From Acidovorax sp. A1169 (lineage in GTDB: Bacteria; Pseudomonadota; Gammaproteobacteria; Burkholderiales; Burkholderiaceae_C): a DNA stretch of 64,000 nt. The stretch is from assembly GCF_030704685.1 (NCBI RefSeq), contig NZ_JAUZDX010000004.1, positions 124,001 through 188,000 of the forward strand, given 5' to 3'. The position numbers and the translations under genes were made by a program. Below are positions 8,258 to 16,185 of the stretch, piece by piece (the stretch's first letter is position 1; each line of letters starts with the position of its first letter). Under the pieces are notes generated by a model. It worked only from the letters and a program-made list of their open reading frames with translations, had not been told where the DNA came from and did no database searches.

Positions 8258-8590
8258 ATGGCAACTGCAAAAAAGGCTCCGGCAAAAACAGCACCCGCAG
8301 CCAAGACGCCCGCCACCAAGGCGGCGGCTCCTGCCAAGAAGCGCACGCCCAACGCTGCGTTCATGAAGGCCCTCACCCCCAGCCCCGCTCTCGCGGCTGT
8401 GGTCGGCTCGGCACCGCTGCCACGCACGGAGATCATCAGCAAGCTGTGGGTCTACATCAAGGCCAACAACCTGCAAGATGCGGCGAACAAGCGCAACATC
8501 AATGCAGATGCCAAGCTCAAGGAGCTCTTCGGCAAGCCCCAGGTGTCGATGTTTGAACTGGCTGGCCTGATCGGCAAGCACGTCAAGTAA
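8258..8590 (+). CDS. SWIB/MDM2-domain protein with histone-H1-like tail
   Basis: A 110-residue protein in two parts. Residues 1-30 are a Lys/Ala/Pro-rich tail (TAKKAPAKTAPAAK) like histone H1 or bacterial HC1. Residues 35-110 form a SWIB domain, with LPRTEIISKLWVYIKANNLQD and LFGKPQVSMFELAGLIGKHV as landmarks. SWIB proteins occur in chlamydiae and many proteobacteria, and the basic tail suggests nucleoid association. Exact function is unknown. ACAAGGAAAATCCAAC precedes the ATG. It is monocistronic with its own terminator. Confidence 0.9.
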   Translation: MATAKKAPAKTAPAAKTPATKAAAPAKKRTPNAAFMKALTPSPALAAVVGSAPLPRTEIISKLWVYIKANNLQDAANKRNINADAKLKELFGKPQVSMFELAGLIGKHVK

Positions 8591-8626
8591 GCGCACAAGC
8601 GCACAGAGCGCACCCCGCACTCTCTG

Positions 8627-8653
8627 AAAAGCCGGCCTCGCGCCGGCTTTTTT
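8627..8653 (+). terminator. terminator after the SWIB gene
   Basis: AAAAGCCGGC and GCCGGCTTTT form a 10-bp stem with a 5-base loop and a T-run, 36 bases after the stop codon. Confidence 0.9.
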
Positions 8654-8699
8654 GCGTCCTTTTTCGTGAAAGCCATTCAGGATCGTTGCAAACCAGCAA

Positions 8700-8740
8700 C
8701 ATTGTGAATATGAATAATACGCAATAAGATTAATATTCCG
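8700..8740 (+). promoter_or_regulatory. possible Fur-type operator upstream of the TonB receptor
   Basis: An AT-rich stretch of repeated NATAAT-like hexamers (AATATGAATAATACGC followed by AATAAGATTAATATT) lies about 160 bases before the receptor start. It looks like a loose Fur binding array but does not match the 19-bp consensus closely. Confidence 0.35.
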
Positions 8741-8895
8741 ACGCCTTGAAGCACAGCCACGCACGCGATCTGCCGTTGCCAGCCACTGCACCCTTTGCAG
8801 ATCTCCTGCCGTGCACGCCGCCTGCCAGCCAGTGCTTCTGAACACCCCCGCCGCGGACCCCGCAGCGACCCTTTTGTTCCGTTGGAGAAGCCACC

Positions 8896-11136
8896 TTGGC
8901 CAAGAAAAACATCCGCCGTGCAGGACAGCCCGCTGCGCGCGCCGCCGCCGCTGCCCCCATCGCTGCAGCCCCCACCTCCTTCACTTCCGACAAGGGCCTG
9001 CTGCCCCTGGGCGCCCTCATGCTGGCCGCATCGGTGAGCAGCTGGGCGCAGACCGCCGCGCCCACCCTGGGCACGGTGACTGTCAAGGAAGCTGCAGAAG
9101 TGCAAGGCAAGGACACCCTGCTGCTCAAGAAGACCACGGTTGGCAAGGGCAACCAGGACATCAAGGACATTCCCCAGTCCGTGACCGTGTTCACAGAAAA
9201 GCTCATGAACGACCGCAACCAGGACGACTTCCGCGAGGTGCTTCGCACCACCGCGGGCGTAACCTTCCTGTCCGGCGAAACAGGCGAAGAAGATGTGCGC
9301 CTGCGCGGCTTCTCCCTTGGTCAGGCCGGCGACATTTATGTGGACGGCATGAAGGACGCCCCGCTGATCGAGCGCGACACGTTCAACAACGACCGCATCG
9401 AAGTGCTCAAGGGCTCTGCCTCGATGCTGTTCGGCAAGGGCTCGACCGGCGGCGTGGTCAACCAGGTGAACAAGTACCCGCTGCTGATTGACCAGCACGA
9501 GGCCGCCTACACCTTCGGCACCGGCCAATACCACCGCGCCACGGGCGACTTCAACTTCAAGACCGGCGAAAACGCGGCCCTGCGCCTGAACGCGATGGTG
9601 CAGGAATATGACAACTACGGCGCCAAGCAGGACAAGCGCGGCATTGCGCCTACCTTCGCCTGGGGCATCGGCACGCGCGACGAGTTCTCGATCGGGCTGT
9701 ATTACCTCGAATCCAAGGGCCGCCCGCTGTACAACCACCCCTGGCGCGTGGTCGACGGCAAGATCAACACGCACCTGGAGGCGCGCAACTACTACGGCCT
9801 GGCCAGCGACCACAACAACAGCTCTTCGCAGTACGTCACGCTGGGGCACATCCACCGTTTTGACGACAACGGCGAGGTGAACACGCGCCTGCGCTACGGC
9901 AAGTACGAGCGCGACCTGCTGGCCAGCACCATCGGTTTCCAGAACGGCGCCCTCACGCTGGACCAGATCAACGGCGACACCGTGCTGACCCGTGGCTCCA
10001 AGGGCCGCCTGGGCGAAAGCGAAGTGCTGCAGCTGCAAAGCGACTACAACAACACCTTCAACTGGGGTGGCCGCAAGCATGCGGTACTGGCGGGCGTGGA
10101 CTACTACGACGACGATGCCAAGCGCAACCAGAACTACGCCAACACCACGCCACGCCCTAACACCACCGTGGGTTCGCCCAACGATGGCGCCTGGGTGGCC
10201 GACGGCCGCGCACCGGTGCAGTGGAACACCTTCACTTCGCGCAACCTGGGCCTGTACCTGCAGGACACGGTTTCGCTCAACGACACGCTCAAGCTGGTGG
10301 CCGGCCTGCGCTATGACGACTTCAAGGCGTCTTACAAAAACGCCACCGGCGCCCTGAGCAACTCCCGCTCCGACAGCCTGCTCAGCCCCCGCGTGGGCCT
10401 GGTGTTCCAGCCCAACGAGCTGGCCTCGTACTACGCATCGTTCGGCACTTCGTACAACACCTCGGGCGACACCTACCAGTTCGGCAACCCCGGCAACGGC
10501 ACCGCCCGCACGGCCAACACCCCGCCAGAGAAGAGCCGCAACTTCGAGATCGGCAGCAAGTTCGAGATGTTCGAGCGCCGCGCACTGCTGGGTGTGGCCG
10601 CGTTCTACAGCCAGAAGTACAACGAGCGCAACACCGACCCCGACACCGCAGCCCAGCAGGAGCTGCTGTCCGGCAAGCGCCACGCCAGCGGCATGGAGTT
10701 CAACCTGGCAGGCCGCCTGACGCCCCAGTGGGAGCTGTTCGCCAACCACACCTGGATTCCTTCGGCCAAGATCGACGACAGCAACGTGGTGCTGCCAGCC
10801 AATGGCGGCGGCGCGCAGGTGCAGGGCGACCGCCCCGGCCTTACGCCAAAGCACAGCGGCAGCGTGTGGACGACCTATGCGGTCACCTCCAAGGTGCGCC
10901 TGGGTGCAGGCCTGACCTACCGTAGCAAGCAGAACCCCGAAGGTTCGCGCGCGGTGTACGCCAGCGGCTTTGCGGTAATGGATGCCATGGTCGAATACGC
11001 CTTCGACGACAAGACATCGCTGAAGCTGAACGTGAACAACCTGTTTGACCGCACCTATGCGGACGGCCTGTACCGCGGCTTCTACACGCCAGGCGTGCCA
11101 CGCTCCGTGCAGATGACGCTGAAGACGCGCTTCTGA
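8896..11136 (+). CDS. TonB-dependent siderophore receptor (Fiu/PiuA type)
   Basis: An outer-membrane beta-barrel receptor of 746 residues for ferric siderophores, probably catecholates. The signal region is long: about 30 basic/Ala-rich residues, then LLPLGALMLAASVSSWAQ with likely cleavage near residue 53. The plug domain has IPQSVTVFTEKL, the DVRLRGF segment and SASMLFGKGSTGGVVN; the barrel ends in TLKTRF with C-terminal Phe. Start is TTG at 8896 with GGAG eight bases upstream; no in-frame ATG gives a better site. The next gene encodes a PiuC/YbiX-type hydroxylase, the same pairing as fiu-ybiX and piuA-piuC. Iron regulation by Fur is expected. Confidence 0.92.
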   Translation: MAKKNIRRAGQPAARAAAAAPIAAAPTSFTSDKGLLPLGALMLAASVSSWAQTAAPTLGTVTVKEAAEVQGKDTLLLKKTTVGKGNQDIKDIPQSVTVFTEKLMNDRNQDDFREVLRTTAGVTFLSGETGEEDVRLRGFSLGQAGDIYVDGMKDAPLIERDTFNNDRIEVLKGSASMLFGKGSTGGVVNQVNKYPLLIDQHEAAYTFGTGQYHRATGDFNFKTGENAALRLNAMVQEYDNYGAKQDKRGIAPTFAWGIGTRDEFSIGLYYLESKGRPLYNHPWRVVDGKINTHLEARNYYGLASDHNNSSSQYVTLGHIHRFDDNGEVNTRLRYGKYERDLLASTIGFQNGALTLDQINGDTVLTRGSKGRLGESEVLQLQSDYNNTFNWGGRKHAVLAGVDYYDDDAKRNQNYANTTPRPNTTVGSPNDGAWVADGRAPVQWNTFTSRNLGLYLQDTVSLNDTLKLVAGLRYDDFKASYKNATGALSNSRSDSLLSPRVGLVFQPNELASYYASFGTSYNTSGDTYQFGNPGNGTARTANTPPEKSRNFEIGSKFEMFERRALLGVAAFYSQKYNERNTDPDTAAQQELLSGKRHASGMEFNLAGRLTPQWELFANHTWIPSAKIDDSNVVLPANGGGAQVQGDRPGLTPKHSGSVWTTYAVTSKVRLGAGLTYRSKQNPEGSRAVYASGFAVMDAMVEYAFDDKTSLKLNVNNLFDRTYADGLYRGFYTPGVPRSVQMTLKTRF

Positions 11137-11191
11137 TGCTGTGACGAGATGACTGCGCCCCTTCACCGGGGCGCAGTCACAATCAGGCCCC

Positions 11192-11884
11192 ATGTTCCTG
11201 CACATCAAGAATGTACTGACGGCCGAAGAGATCGCGCACTTTCGGCAAAAGCTCTGGGCACCCGACACCCCGTGGGTGGACGGATCTCGCAGCGCGGGAA
11301 GCCAGGCGGTGCACCAGAAGAACAATCTGCAGCTTTCGCAGGGCAGCGAGCTCTCGGGCCAGCTGCAGGGCCTGGTCAAGGCGGCGCTCGCCCGCAACGC
11401 ATTGTTCTTTTCAGCCGCCCTGCCTCGGCGCATTTACAACCCGCTGTTCAACCACTACGCAGACGGCGCCAACTTCTATGGCGACCACGTGGACAGCGCC
11501 GTCATGCACTCCAGGGCCGACAATGCGTGGATGCGCAGCGACCTGTCGTGCACGCTGTTCCTGACCCCGCCGGACGAGTACGAAGGCGGCGAACTCGTGG
11601 CCACCGAGGCCTGGGGTGAAAAACGCATCAAGCTGCCGGCTGGCGACATGGTCATGTACCCCGGCAGCACCGTGCACCAGGTGTTGCCCGTCACCCGCGG
11701 CCATCGCATCAGCAGTTTCTTCTGGGTGGAAAGCATGGTGCGCGGCCTGGAGCAGCGGCAATTGCTGTTCGACATGGACATGGCGCTGCTGCGGCTCAGA
11801 CAGAGCGTGGGCGAAACACACCCTTCGGTGATCACGCTGTCGGGCACCTACCACAATCTGCTGCGCATGTGGTCCGATGTGTGA
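11192..11884 (+). CDS. piuC: Fe(II)/2-oxoglutarate-dependent PKHD-type hydroxylase (PiuC/YbiX family)
   Basis: A 230-residue double-stranded beta-helix dioxygenase. The iron facial triad is visible as GDHVDSAV (HxD) and the distal His in PGSTVHQVLPVTRGHR, whose following Arg binds 2-oxoglutarate; C-terminal ELxLLxxxxxLYxNL-like features are present in degenerate form. The family is linked genetically to catecholate receptors and iron limitation, but its substrate is not established. It starts 55 bases after the TonB receptor stop, which supports an iron-regulated operon. Confidence 0.92.
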   Translation: MFLHIKNVLTAEEIAHFRQKLWAPDTPWVDGSRSAGSQAVHQKNNLQLSQGSELSGQLQGLVKAALARNALFFSAALPRRIYNPLFNHYADGANFYGDHVDSAVMHSRADNAWMRSDLSCTLFLTPPDEYEGGELVATEAWGEKRIKLPAGDMVMYPGSTVHQVLPVTRGHRISSFFWVESMVRGLEQRQLLFDMDMALLRLRQSVGETHPSVITLSGTYHNLLRMWSDV

Positions 11885-11911
11885 CCTGACGCCAGGTTCT
11901 TCTGTCATTTC

Positions 11912-13060
11912 ATGACCTACGTTCCATCACGCCAGCAGCTTCCCCCTGGCATCGCCAGCTTGGCGGATCACGAGCAGCACGCCAGGCTGCACCTGGACGA
12001 CAACGCCTGGGCCTACTTTGCCGGTGGCGCGGCCGACGAAATCACCCTGCGCGCCAACCGCAGCGCGTGGGACGCACTGACCCTGTGGCCGCGCGTGCTG
12101 CGCCCCCTGGCAGGCGGCCACACGCGCATTGAGCTGCTCGGCCGCACGCTGGCCCACCCCGTGCTGCTGGCGCCCGTGGCCTTTCAGCGCATGGCCCATG
12201 GCGATGGCGAGCTGGCCACGGCCTACGCGGCTGCGGCGATGGGCGCCGGGCTGGTGCTGAGCACCCAGGCCACGCTGCCGCTGGAAACCATTGCCCAGGC
12301 CGTGCTGAACGACGCCGGGCGCGGGCCCCTGTGGTTCCAGCTGTACCTGCAGCACGACCGGGGATTCACCCGCGCCCTGGTGGAGCGTGCCGAAGCCGCC
12401 GGCTACGAGGCCCTGGTGCTCACCGTGGATGCACCTTCCAGCGGCGCGCGCGACCGCGAGCGCCGGGCGGGCTTTCGCCTGCCGCCCGGCATCGGCGCCG
12501 TGAACCTGGCCCAGATGCCCCCGGCACCGACCGTGGCGCTGCAGCCCGGCCAGAGCGCCCTGTTCGATGCCCTGCTGCACCAGGCGCCCACCTGGGACGA
12601 CGTGGCCTGGCTGCAGTCCATCACCCGCCTGCCGGTGCTGCTCAAGGGCGTGCTGCACCCGGCAGATGCCCACCAGGCTGCCAGCCTCCAGGTGGCGGGC
12701 CTGGTGGTGTCCAACCATGGCGGGCGCACGCTCGACACCGCCCCCGCTACGGCCACCGCGCTGCCGCGCATCGTGCAGGCGGTGCATGGGGCCCTGCCCG
12801 TGCTGGTGGACGGCGGCATCCGCCGGGGCACCGATGTGCTCAAGGCCATGGCACTGGGCGCATCTGCGGTGCTGGTGGGCCGCCCCGTGGTGTGGGGCCT
12901 GGCCAATGCGGGTGCTGCCGGGGTGGCGCATGTGCTGCGCCTGCTGCGCGACGAGCTGGAAATCGCCATGGCGCTCACCGGCTGCGCCACGCTGGCCGAT
13001 GCCTCGCCGGCCTTGCTGGGAGCCGATCTGGAAGCGGACTACCGGGTTTTCCCCTCCTGA
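11912..13060 (+). CDS. FMN-dependent alpha-hydroxy-acid oxidase/dehydrogenase (LldD/glycolate oxidase family)
   Basis: A 382-residue TIM-barrel flavoprotein oxidising L-lactate-like 2-hydroxy acids. Key elements are YFAGGAADEITLRAN near the N-terminus, the TVDAPSSGARDRERR segment (usually VDTPxxGxRExDxR), LLKGVLHPADA with the FMN-contacting Lys, the catalytic-base motif VSNHGGR and DGGIRRGTDVLKAMALGA for FMN phosphate. It starts 27 bases after the hydroxylase gene and may share the iron-regulated transcript, which is an unusual context for a lactate enzyme. Exact substrate is undetermined. Confidence 0.9.
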   Translation: MTYVPSRQQLPPGIASLADHEQHARLHLDDNAWAYFAGGAADEITLRANRSAWDALTLWPRVLRPLAGGHTRIELLGRTLAHPVLLAPVAFQRMAHGDGELATAYAAAAMGAGLVLSTQATLPLETIAQAVLNDAGRGPLWFQLYLQHDRGFTRALVERAEAAGYEALVLTVDAPSSGARDRERRAGFRLPPGIGAVNLAQMPPAPTVALQPGQSALFDALLHQAPTWDDVAWLQSITRLPVLLKGVLHPADAHQAASLQVAGLVVSNHGGRTLDTAPATATALPRIVQAVHGALPVLVDGGIRRGTDVLKAMALGASAVLVGRPVVWGLANAGAAGVAHVLRLLRDELEIAMALTGCATLADASPALLGADLEADYRVFPS

Positions 13061-13073
13061 CAGAATTGATTTA

Positions 13074-13103
13074 TTGCAAATGCGAAAAATTCGCATTTAT
13101 AAT
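13074..13103 (+). promoter_or_regulatory. promoter with embedded palindromic operator for bfd-tonB-exbBD
   Basis: A -35-like TTGCAA (13074-13079) and a perfect -10 TATAAT (13098-13103) are 18 bases apart. Between them lies an exact inverted repeat, AAATGCGAA - AAA - TTCGCATTT (13078-13098). A repressor bound there would block RNA polymerase. The downstream bfd and tonB genes make Fur the natural candidate, although the 9-3-9 spacing is not the textbook 9-1-9 Fur box. Confidence 0.72.
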
Positions 13104-13142
13104 CACGCATCTTCTACCAGCCAGCCACCACTGCCTGCCGCC

Positions 13143-13415
13143 ATGATCGTCTGTGTTTGCCGCCGGATTTCTGACCGCGAGATCGCCCGCCATGCCCGGG
13201 CAGGCATGAGCTTTGATGAAATCCAGTTCGAACTGGGCGTCGCCACCCAATGCGGATGCTGCGAAAGCTGCGCCCGCGACGTGGTCGCCCAGTGCAGCGC
13301 ATCGAGTCCGGTCGCCGCCCTGCACAACGAGGCAGCGCCCCAGACGATCCAGCTTGCCAGCTCCATCATGGAAAGCAGGGCATGGAACTCCTCTCGACAC
13401 TCGCCGGCAGCCTGA
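13143..13415 (+). CDS. bfd: bacterioferritin-associated ferredoxin-like [2Fe-2S] protein
   Basis: A 90-residue protein beginning MIVCVCRRISDREI with a second cysteine group QCGCCESC near residues 37-44. This is the C-x-C ... C-x2-C arrangement of the BFD-like [2Fe-2S] domain; extra cysteines flank it. Bfd releases iron from bacterioferritin when iron is low. It is the first gene after an operator-controlled promoter and is followed by tonB-exbB-exbD. The C-terminal third after the cluster is low-complexity and overlaps a small downstream ORF. Confidence 0.88.
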   Translation: MIVCVCRRISDREIARHARAGMSFDEIQFELGVATQCGCCESCARDVVAQCSASSPVAALHNEAAPQTIQLASSIMESRAWNSSRHSPAA

Positions 13416-13456
13416 TCCTCGTCGCAGGCTCGGCCTGGTGGATCTTCCGTAAATAA
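13382..13456 (+). CDS. candidate 24-residue single-pass membrane microprotein
   Basis: An out-of-frame ORF overlapping the last 34 bases of bfd reads MELLSTLAGSLILVAGSAWW then IFRK. It is a single hydrophobic helix with a basic C-terminal end, a composition expected for a membrane microprotein. AGCAGGG lies just upstream of the ATG. It sits between bfd and tonB in an iron operon, so a role at the TonB-ExbB-ExbD complex is imaginable but unsupported. Chance occurrence cannot be excluded for so short a frame. Confidence 0.45.
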   Translation: MELLSTLAGSLILVAGSAWWIFRK

Positions 13457-13516
13457 TCAAGGTCTCACAGGCCTGTGCCGCTTGCCGTGCAAGCGGCGGC
13501 AGCTGCCATCACACTT

Positions 13517-14212
13517 ATGTCTCACCCTGATCGTTTTGCCCCTCCCGGGGGCGTCAGCCGCAACACCGTGATCGTAGGTTCCGTCGTGCTGCTGCACGTG
13601 GCCGGCATCTGGGCACTGCAGTCGGGCCTGCTGCGCCGCGCGGCAGAAGTCATCGTGCCGGCAGAGCTGCTCAGCGAATTCATCGCACCGCCTGCCCCCA
13701 AGATAGAGCCGCCGACGCCCAAGCCACCGGTGCCGCCGCCACCCAGGCCCGCCCCCCAGGTGAAGGCCCCGCGCCCGGCCCCCATGCCCGTGGCCATTGC
13801 CGACCCGACGCCCGCGCCCAATGCCCCCACGGGCGTGACCACGCCGCAGCCGCCTGCCCCGCCCATCGAGGCGCCCGTGGCCGTGCAGGCGCCGCCCCCG
13901 GCACCGCCCGCCCCTCCCGCCCCCCCCAAGATCGAGCTGCCGTCGAGCGACGCAGCCCACCTCAACAACCCATCCCCCGGCTACCCGGCCATCAGCAAGC
14001 GCATGGGCGAGCAGGGCAAGGTCATCCTGCGCGTGCTGATCGGCACCGACGGCGTGCCGCAGAAGGTCGAAATCAACAAGTCCAGCGGCTATGACCGGCT
14101 GGACCGCCAGGCCCAGGAAGCGGTCACGCGCTGGCGCTTTGTGCCAGGCAAACGCAATGGAGTGCCTGAAGCCATGTGGTACATGCAACCCGTCAATTTT
14201 GTTCTCGAATAA
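13517..14212 (+). CDS. tonB: TonB energy transducer
   Basis: A periplasm-spanning protein that transmits the proton-motive force from ExbBD to outer-membrane receptors. The 231-residue product has one N-terminal membrane helix (NTVIVGSVVLLHVAGIWALQ, residues 15-34), a long Pro-rich spacer (about 60-145) and a C-terminal domain with the conserved YPAISKRMGEQGKVILRVLI and SGYDRLDRQAQEAVTRWRF. Start at ATG 13517 (MSHPDRF); a GTG 42 bases earlier would add an implausible hydrophobic extension. It forms an operon with exbB and exbD. Confidence 0.95.
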   Translation: MSHPDRFAPPGGVSRNTVIVGSVVLLHVAGIWALQSGLLRRAAEVIVPAELLSEFIAPPAPKIEPPTPKPPVPPPPRPAPQVKAPRPAPMPVAIADPTPAPNAPTGVTTPQPPAPPIEAPVAVQAPPPAPPAPPAPPKIELPSSDAAHLNNPSPGYPAISKRMGEQGKVILRVLIGTDGVPQKVEINKSSGYDRLDRQAQEAVTRWRFVPGKRNGVPEAMWYMQPVNFVLE

Positions 14213-14227
14213 TCATCAGGAGTTCTC

Positions 14228-14950
14228 ATGGAATCGCAATTCGGCATCGCCAACGTCTGGATCCAGGGTGACTTTGTCACCCGCGCTGTGGCCGTGCTGC
14301 TGCTGGGCATGTCCCTCGCCTCGTGGATCGTCATCATCATCAAGGCCCTGGACATCATCAAGTTCAAGAAGCACACGCGCTCAGCCCAGGACTTCTGGCA
14401 CAGCGAGGACTTTGCTGCCGGCCTGACCAAGCTGGGCCAGGACAACACCAACCCGTTTCGCCACCTGGCGCTGGAAGGGCGCGAAGCCACGGCCCATCAC
14501 CGCAACACCAAGGCCCACCTGCACGACAGCCTGGACGTGAGCGACTGGGTCACGCGCTGCCTGCGCAACTGCATCGACGAGTTCACCGCACGCCTGCAAT
14601 CGGGCCTGGCCATCCTGGCCTCGGTCGGCTCCACCGCCCCCTTCATCGGCCTGTTCGGCACCGTCTGGGGCATCTACCACGCCCTGCTGGCCATCGGCAC
14701 CTCGGGCCAGTCCACCATCGACAAGGTGGCCGGCCCCATCGGTGAAGCGCTGATCATGACCGCCCTGGGCCTGGCCGTGGCCATCCCCGCCGTGCTGGGC
14801 TACAACGCCCTGGTGCGCGGTAACAAGTCCATCCTGGGCGGCCTCAACAGCTTTGCGCATGATCTGCACGCCTATTTCGTCACCGGCGCCCGCGTGTCCG
14901 CTGGCGGCGGCGAGCAGGGCAAGGTGCTGCCCATGAAGAAAGGCGGCTAA
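14228..14950 (+). CDS. exbB: ExbB/TolQ-family proton channel subunit
   Basis: A 240-residue MotA/TolQ/ExbB protein with three membrane helices: residues ~15-40, ~120-150 (ILASVGSTAPFIGLFGTVWG) and ~170-195. The conserved GSTAPFIGLFGTVWGI motif lines the channel. It starts 15 bases after tonB with AGGAG, and its stop is three bases before exbD. It energises TonB for siderophore and haem uptake. Confidence 0.95.
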   Translation: MESQFGIANVWIQGDFVTRAVAVLLLGMSLASWIVIIIKALDIIKFKKHTRSAQDFWHSEDFAAGLTKLGQDNTNPFRHLALEGREATAHHRNTKAHLHDSLDVSDWVTRCLRNCIDEFTARLQSGLAILASVGSTAPFIGLFGTVWGIYHALLAIGTSGQSTIDKVAGPIGEALIMTALGLAVAIPAVLGYNALVRGNKSILGGLNSFAHDLHAYFVTGARVSAGGGEQGKVLPMKKGG

Positions 14951-14953
14951 GCC

Positions 14954-15361
<408 letters not shown>

Positions 15362-15400
15362 TGCCCTGCACCCGCAAGGCGCAGTCCTCTGCCACGCAAC

Positions 15401-15426
15401 AACAGGCCTTCGGGCCTGTTTTGCTT
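15401..15426 (+). terminator. terminator after exbD
   Basis: AACAGGCC and GGCCTGTT form an 8-bp stem closed by a TTCG tetraloop and followed by TTGCTT, 40 bases after the exbD stop. Confidence 0.88.
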
Positions 15427-15509
15427 GGTGCCTGTGGCGCACAAGCCGCAGTGGTTCACCTCGATCCGGGCCCCAACCAGGATTCATACCGTTCAATGTG
15501 CGAAATCAC

Positions 15510-15541
15510 TTGACCAGTAATTGCGAATCACTATCATTAGC
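15510..15541 (+). promoter_or_regulatory. Fur-like box overlapping the hemP promoter
   Basis: A promoter TTGACC-N16-TATCAT (15510-15515, 15532-15537) precedes hemP. GCGAATCACTATCATTAGC (15523-15541) covers the -10 and matches the classical 19-bp Fur consensus at 13 positions by hand count. Fur control of hemP is known in related bacteria. Confidence 0.75.
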
Positions 15542-15577
15542 AAACCGTACACCATTCAACGTACCAGGAACCCTTCC

Positions 15578-15802
15578 ATGCAAGCCACCCTTACTGCCGC
15601 CACGCTCGTGCGCCCCGCCTCTGCAGACTCCCTGCAGCCGCAGCAGGCCGCCGCATTGCGCAGCGCTGCCGCAGTGGATGGAGCAGCCGCCGTGGACAGC
15701 AGCGATCTGCTGCAGGGCCAGAAGGCCGTGGCCATCAGCCACAACGGCTCGATGTACCGCCTGCAGGCCACCAAGCTTGGAAAGCTGATCCTCACCAAAT
15801 AA
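15578..15802 (+). CDS. hemP: hemin uptake protein HemP
   Basis: A 74-residue protein ending in the HemP signature AISHNGSMYRLQATKLGKLI, with an Ala-rich N-terminal half. HemP is a small protein encoded with haem-uptake genes; in Burkholderia it acts as a regulator needed for haem receptor expression. Start at ATG 15578 with CCAGGAA upstream. No haem receptor follows directly, so here hemP is a single-gene unit behind a Fur-like site next to tonB-exbBD. Confidence 0.9.
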   Translation: MQATLTAATLVRPASADSLQPQQAAALRSAAAVDGAAAVDSSDLLQGQKAVAISHNGSMYRLQATKLGKLILTK

Positions 15803-16185
15803 CAGGTTTCATCGTGGGGCGACTCCCGGGCTTACAGTCCGCAAGGGTCGTTTTTGCCAGCCAACGGGCCAGATTGTCCCGCGTAGCCAGGCCTTTTTTT
15901 CCACGAGAGCTTCTTCATACATAGCCAGCCGTCGCCACGGCCCTCGCCCATCCAACGGCCCTTCGGGGCCGTTTTCTTTTGGGGCACAGCGCATCGTTGC
16001 CGGCAAATGCCCGAAATGGGCGGATTTCACCCTGCTGTTCCGGCGCGGAATCCGGGGTCCTGTGTGAAACACTTCTTGACGTTTCTCCCCTTTGCGCGCA
16101 TTGCCACAGAGATCCCATCTGGCGGCCACCCACACGCCACCGGCGTGACGCACAAGGGGCCATCCGCCCACCCAGTGCACAGCCC
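15803..16185. other. intergenic region hemP to desaturase
   Basis: A 383-base gap with one clear element, the terminator at 15954-15980. The remainder, including 15990-16185 upstream of the desaturase, shows an open frame but no family similarity and no Shine-Dalgarno, so it is treated as non-coding. Confidence 0.5.
15954..15980 (+). terminator. terminator downstream of hemP
   Basis: AACGGCCC and GGGCCGTT form a perfect 8-bp stem with a TTCG tetraloop, followed by TTCTTTT. It lies about 150 bases beyond the hemP stop and before the desaturase gene. Confidence 0.85.

Noticed and set aside
8677-11433. 918-codon minus-strand open frame
   Set aside because: Antisense to the TonB receptor, which has clear plug and barrel motifs; no signal or domain in the antisense frame.
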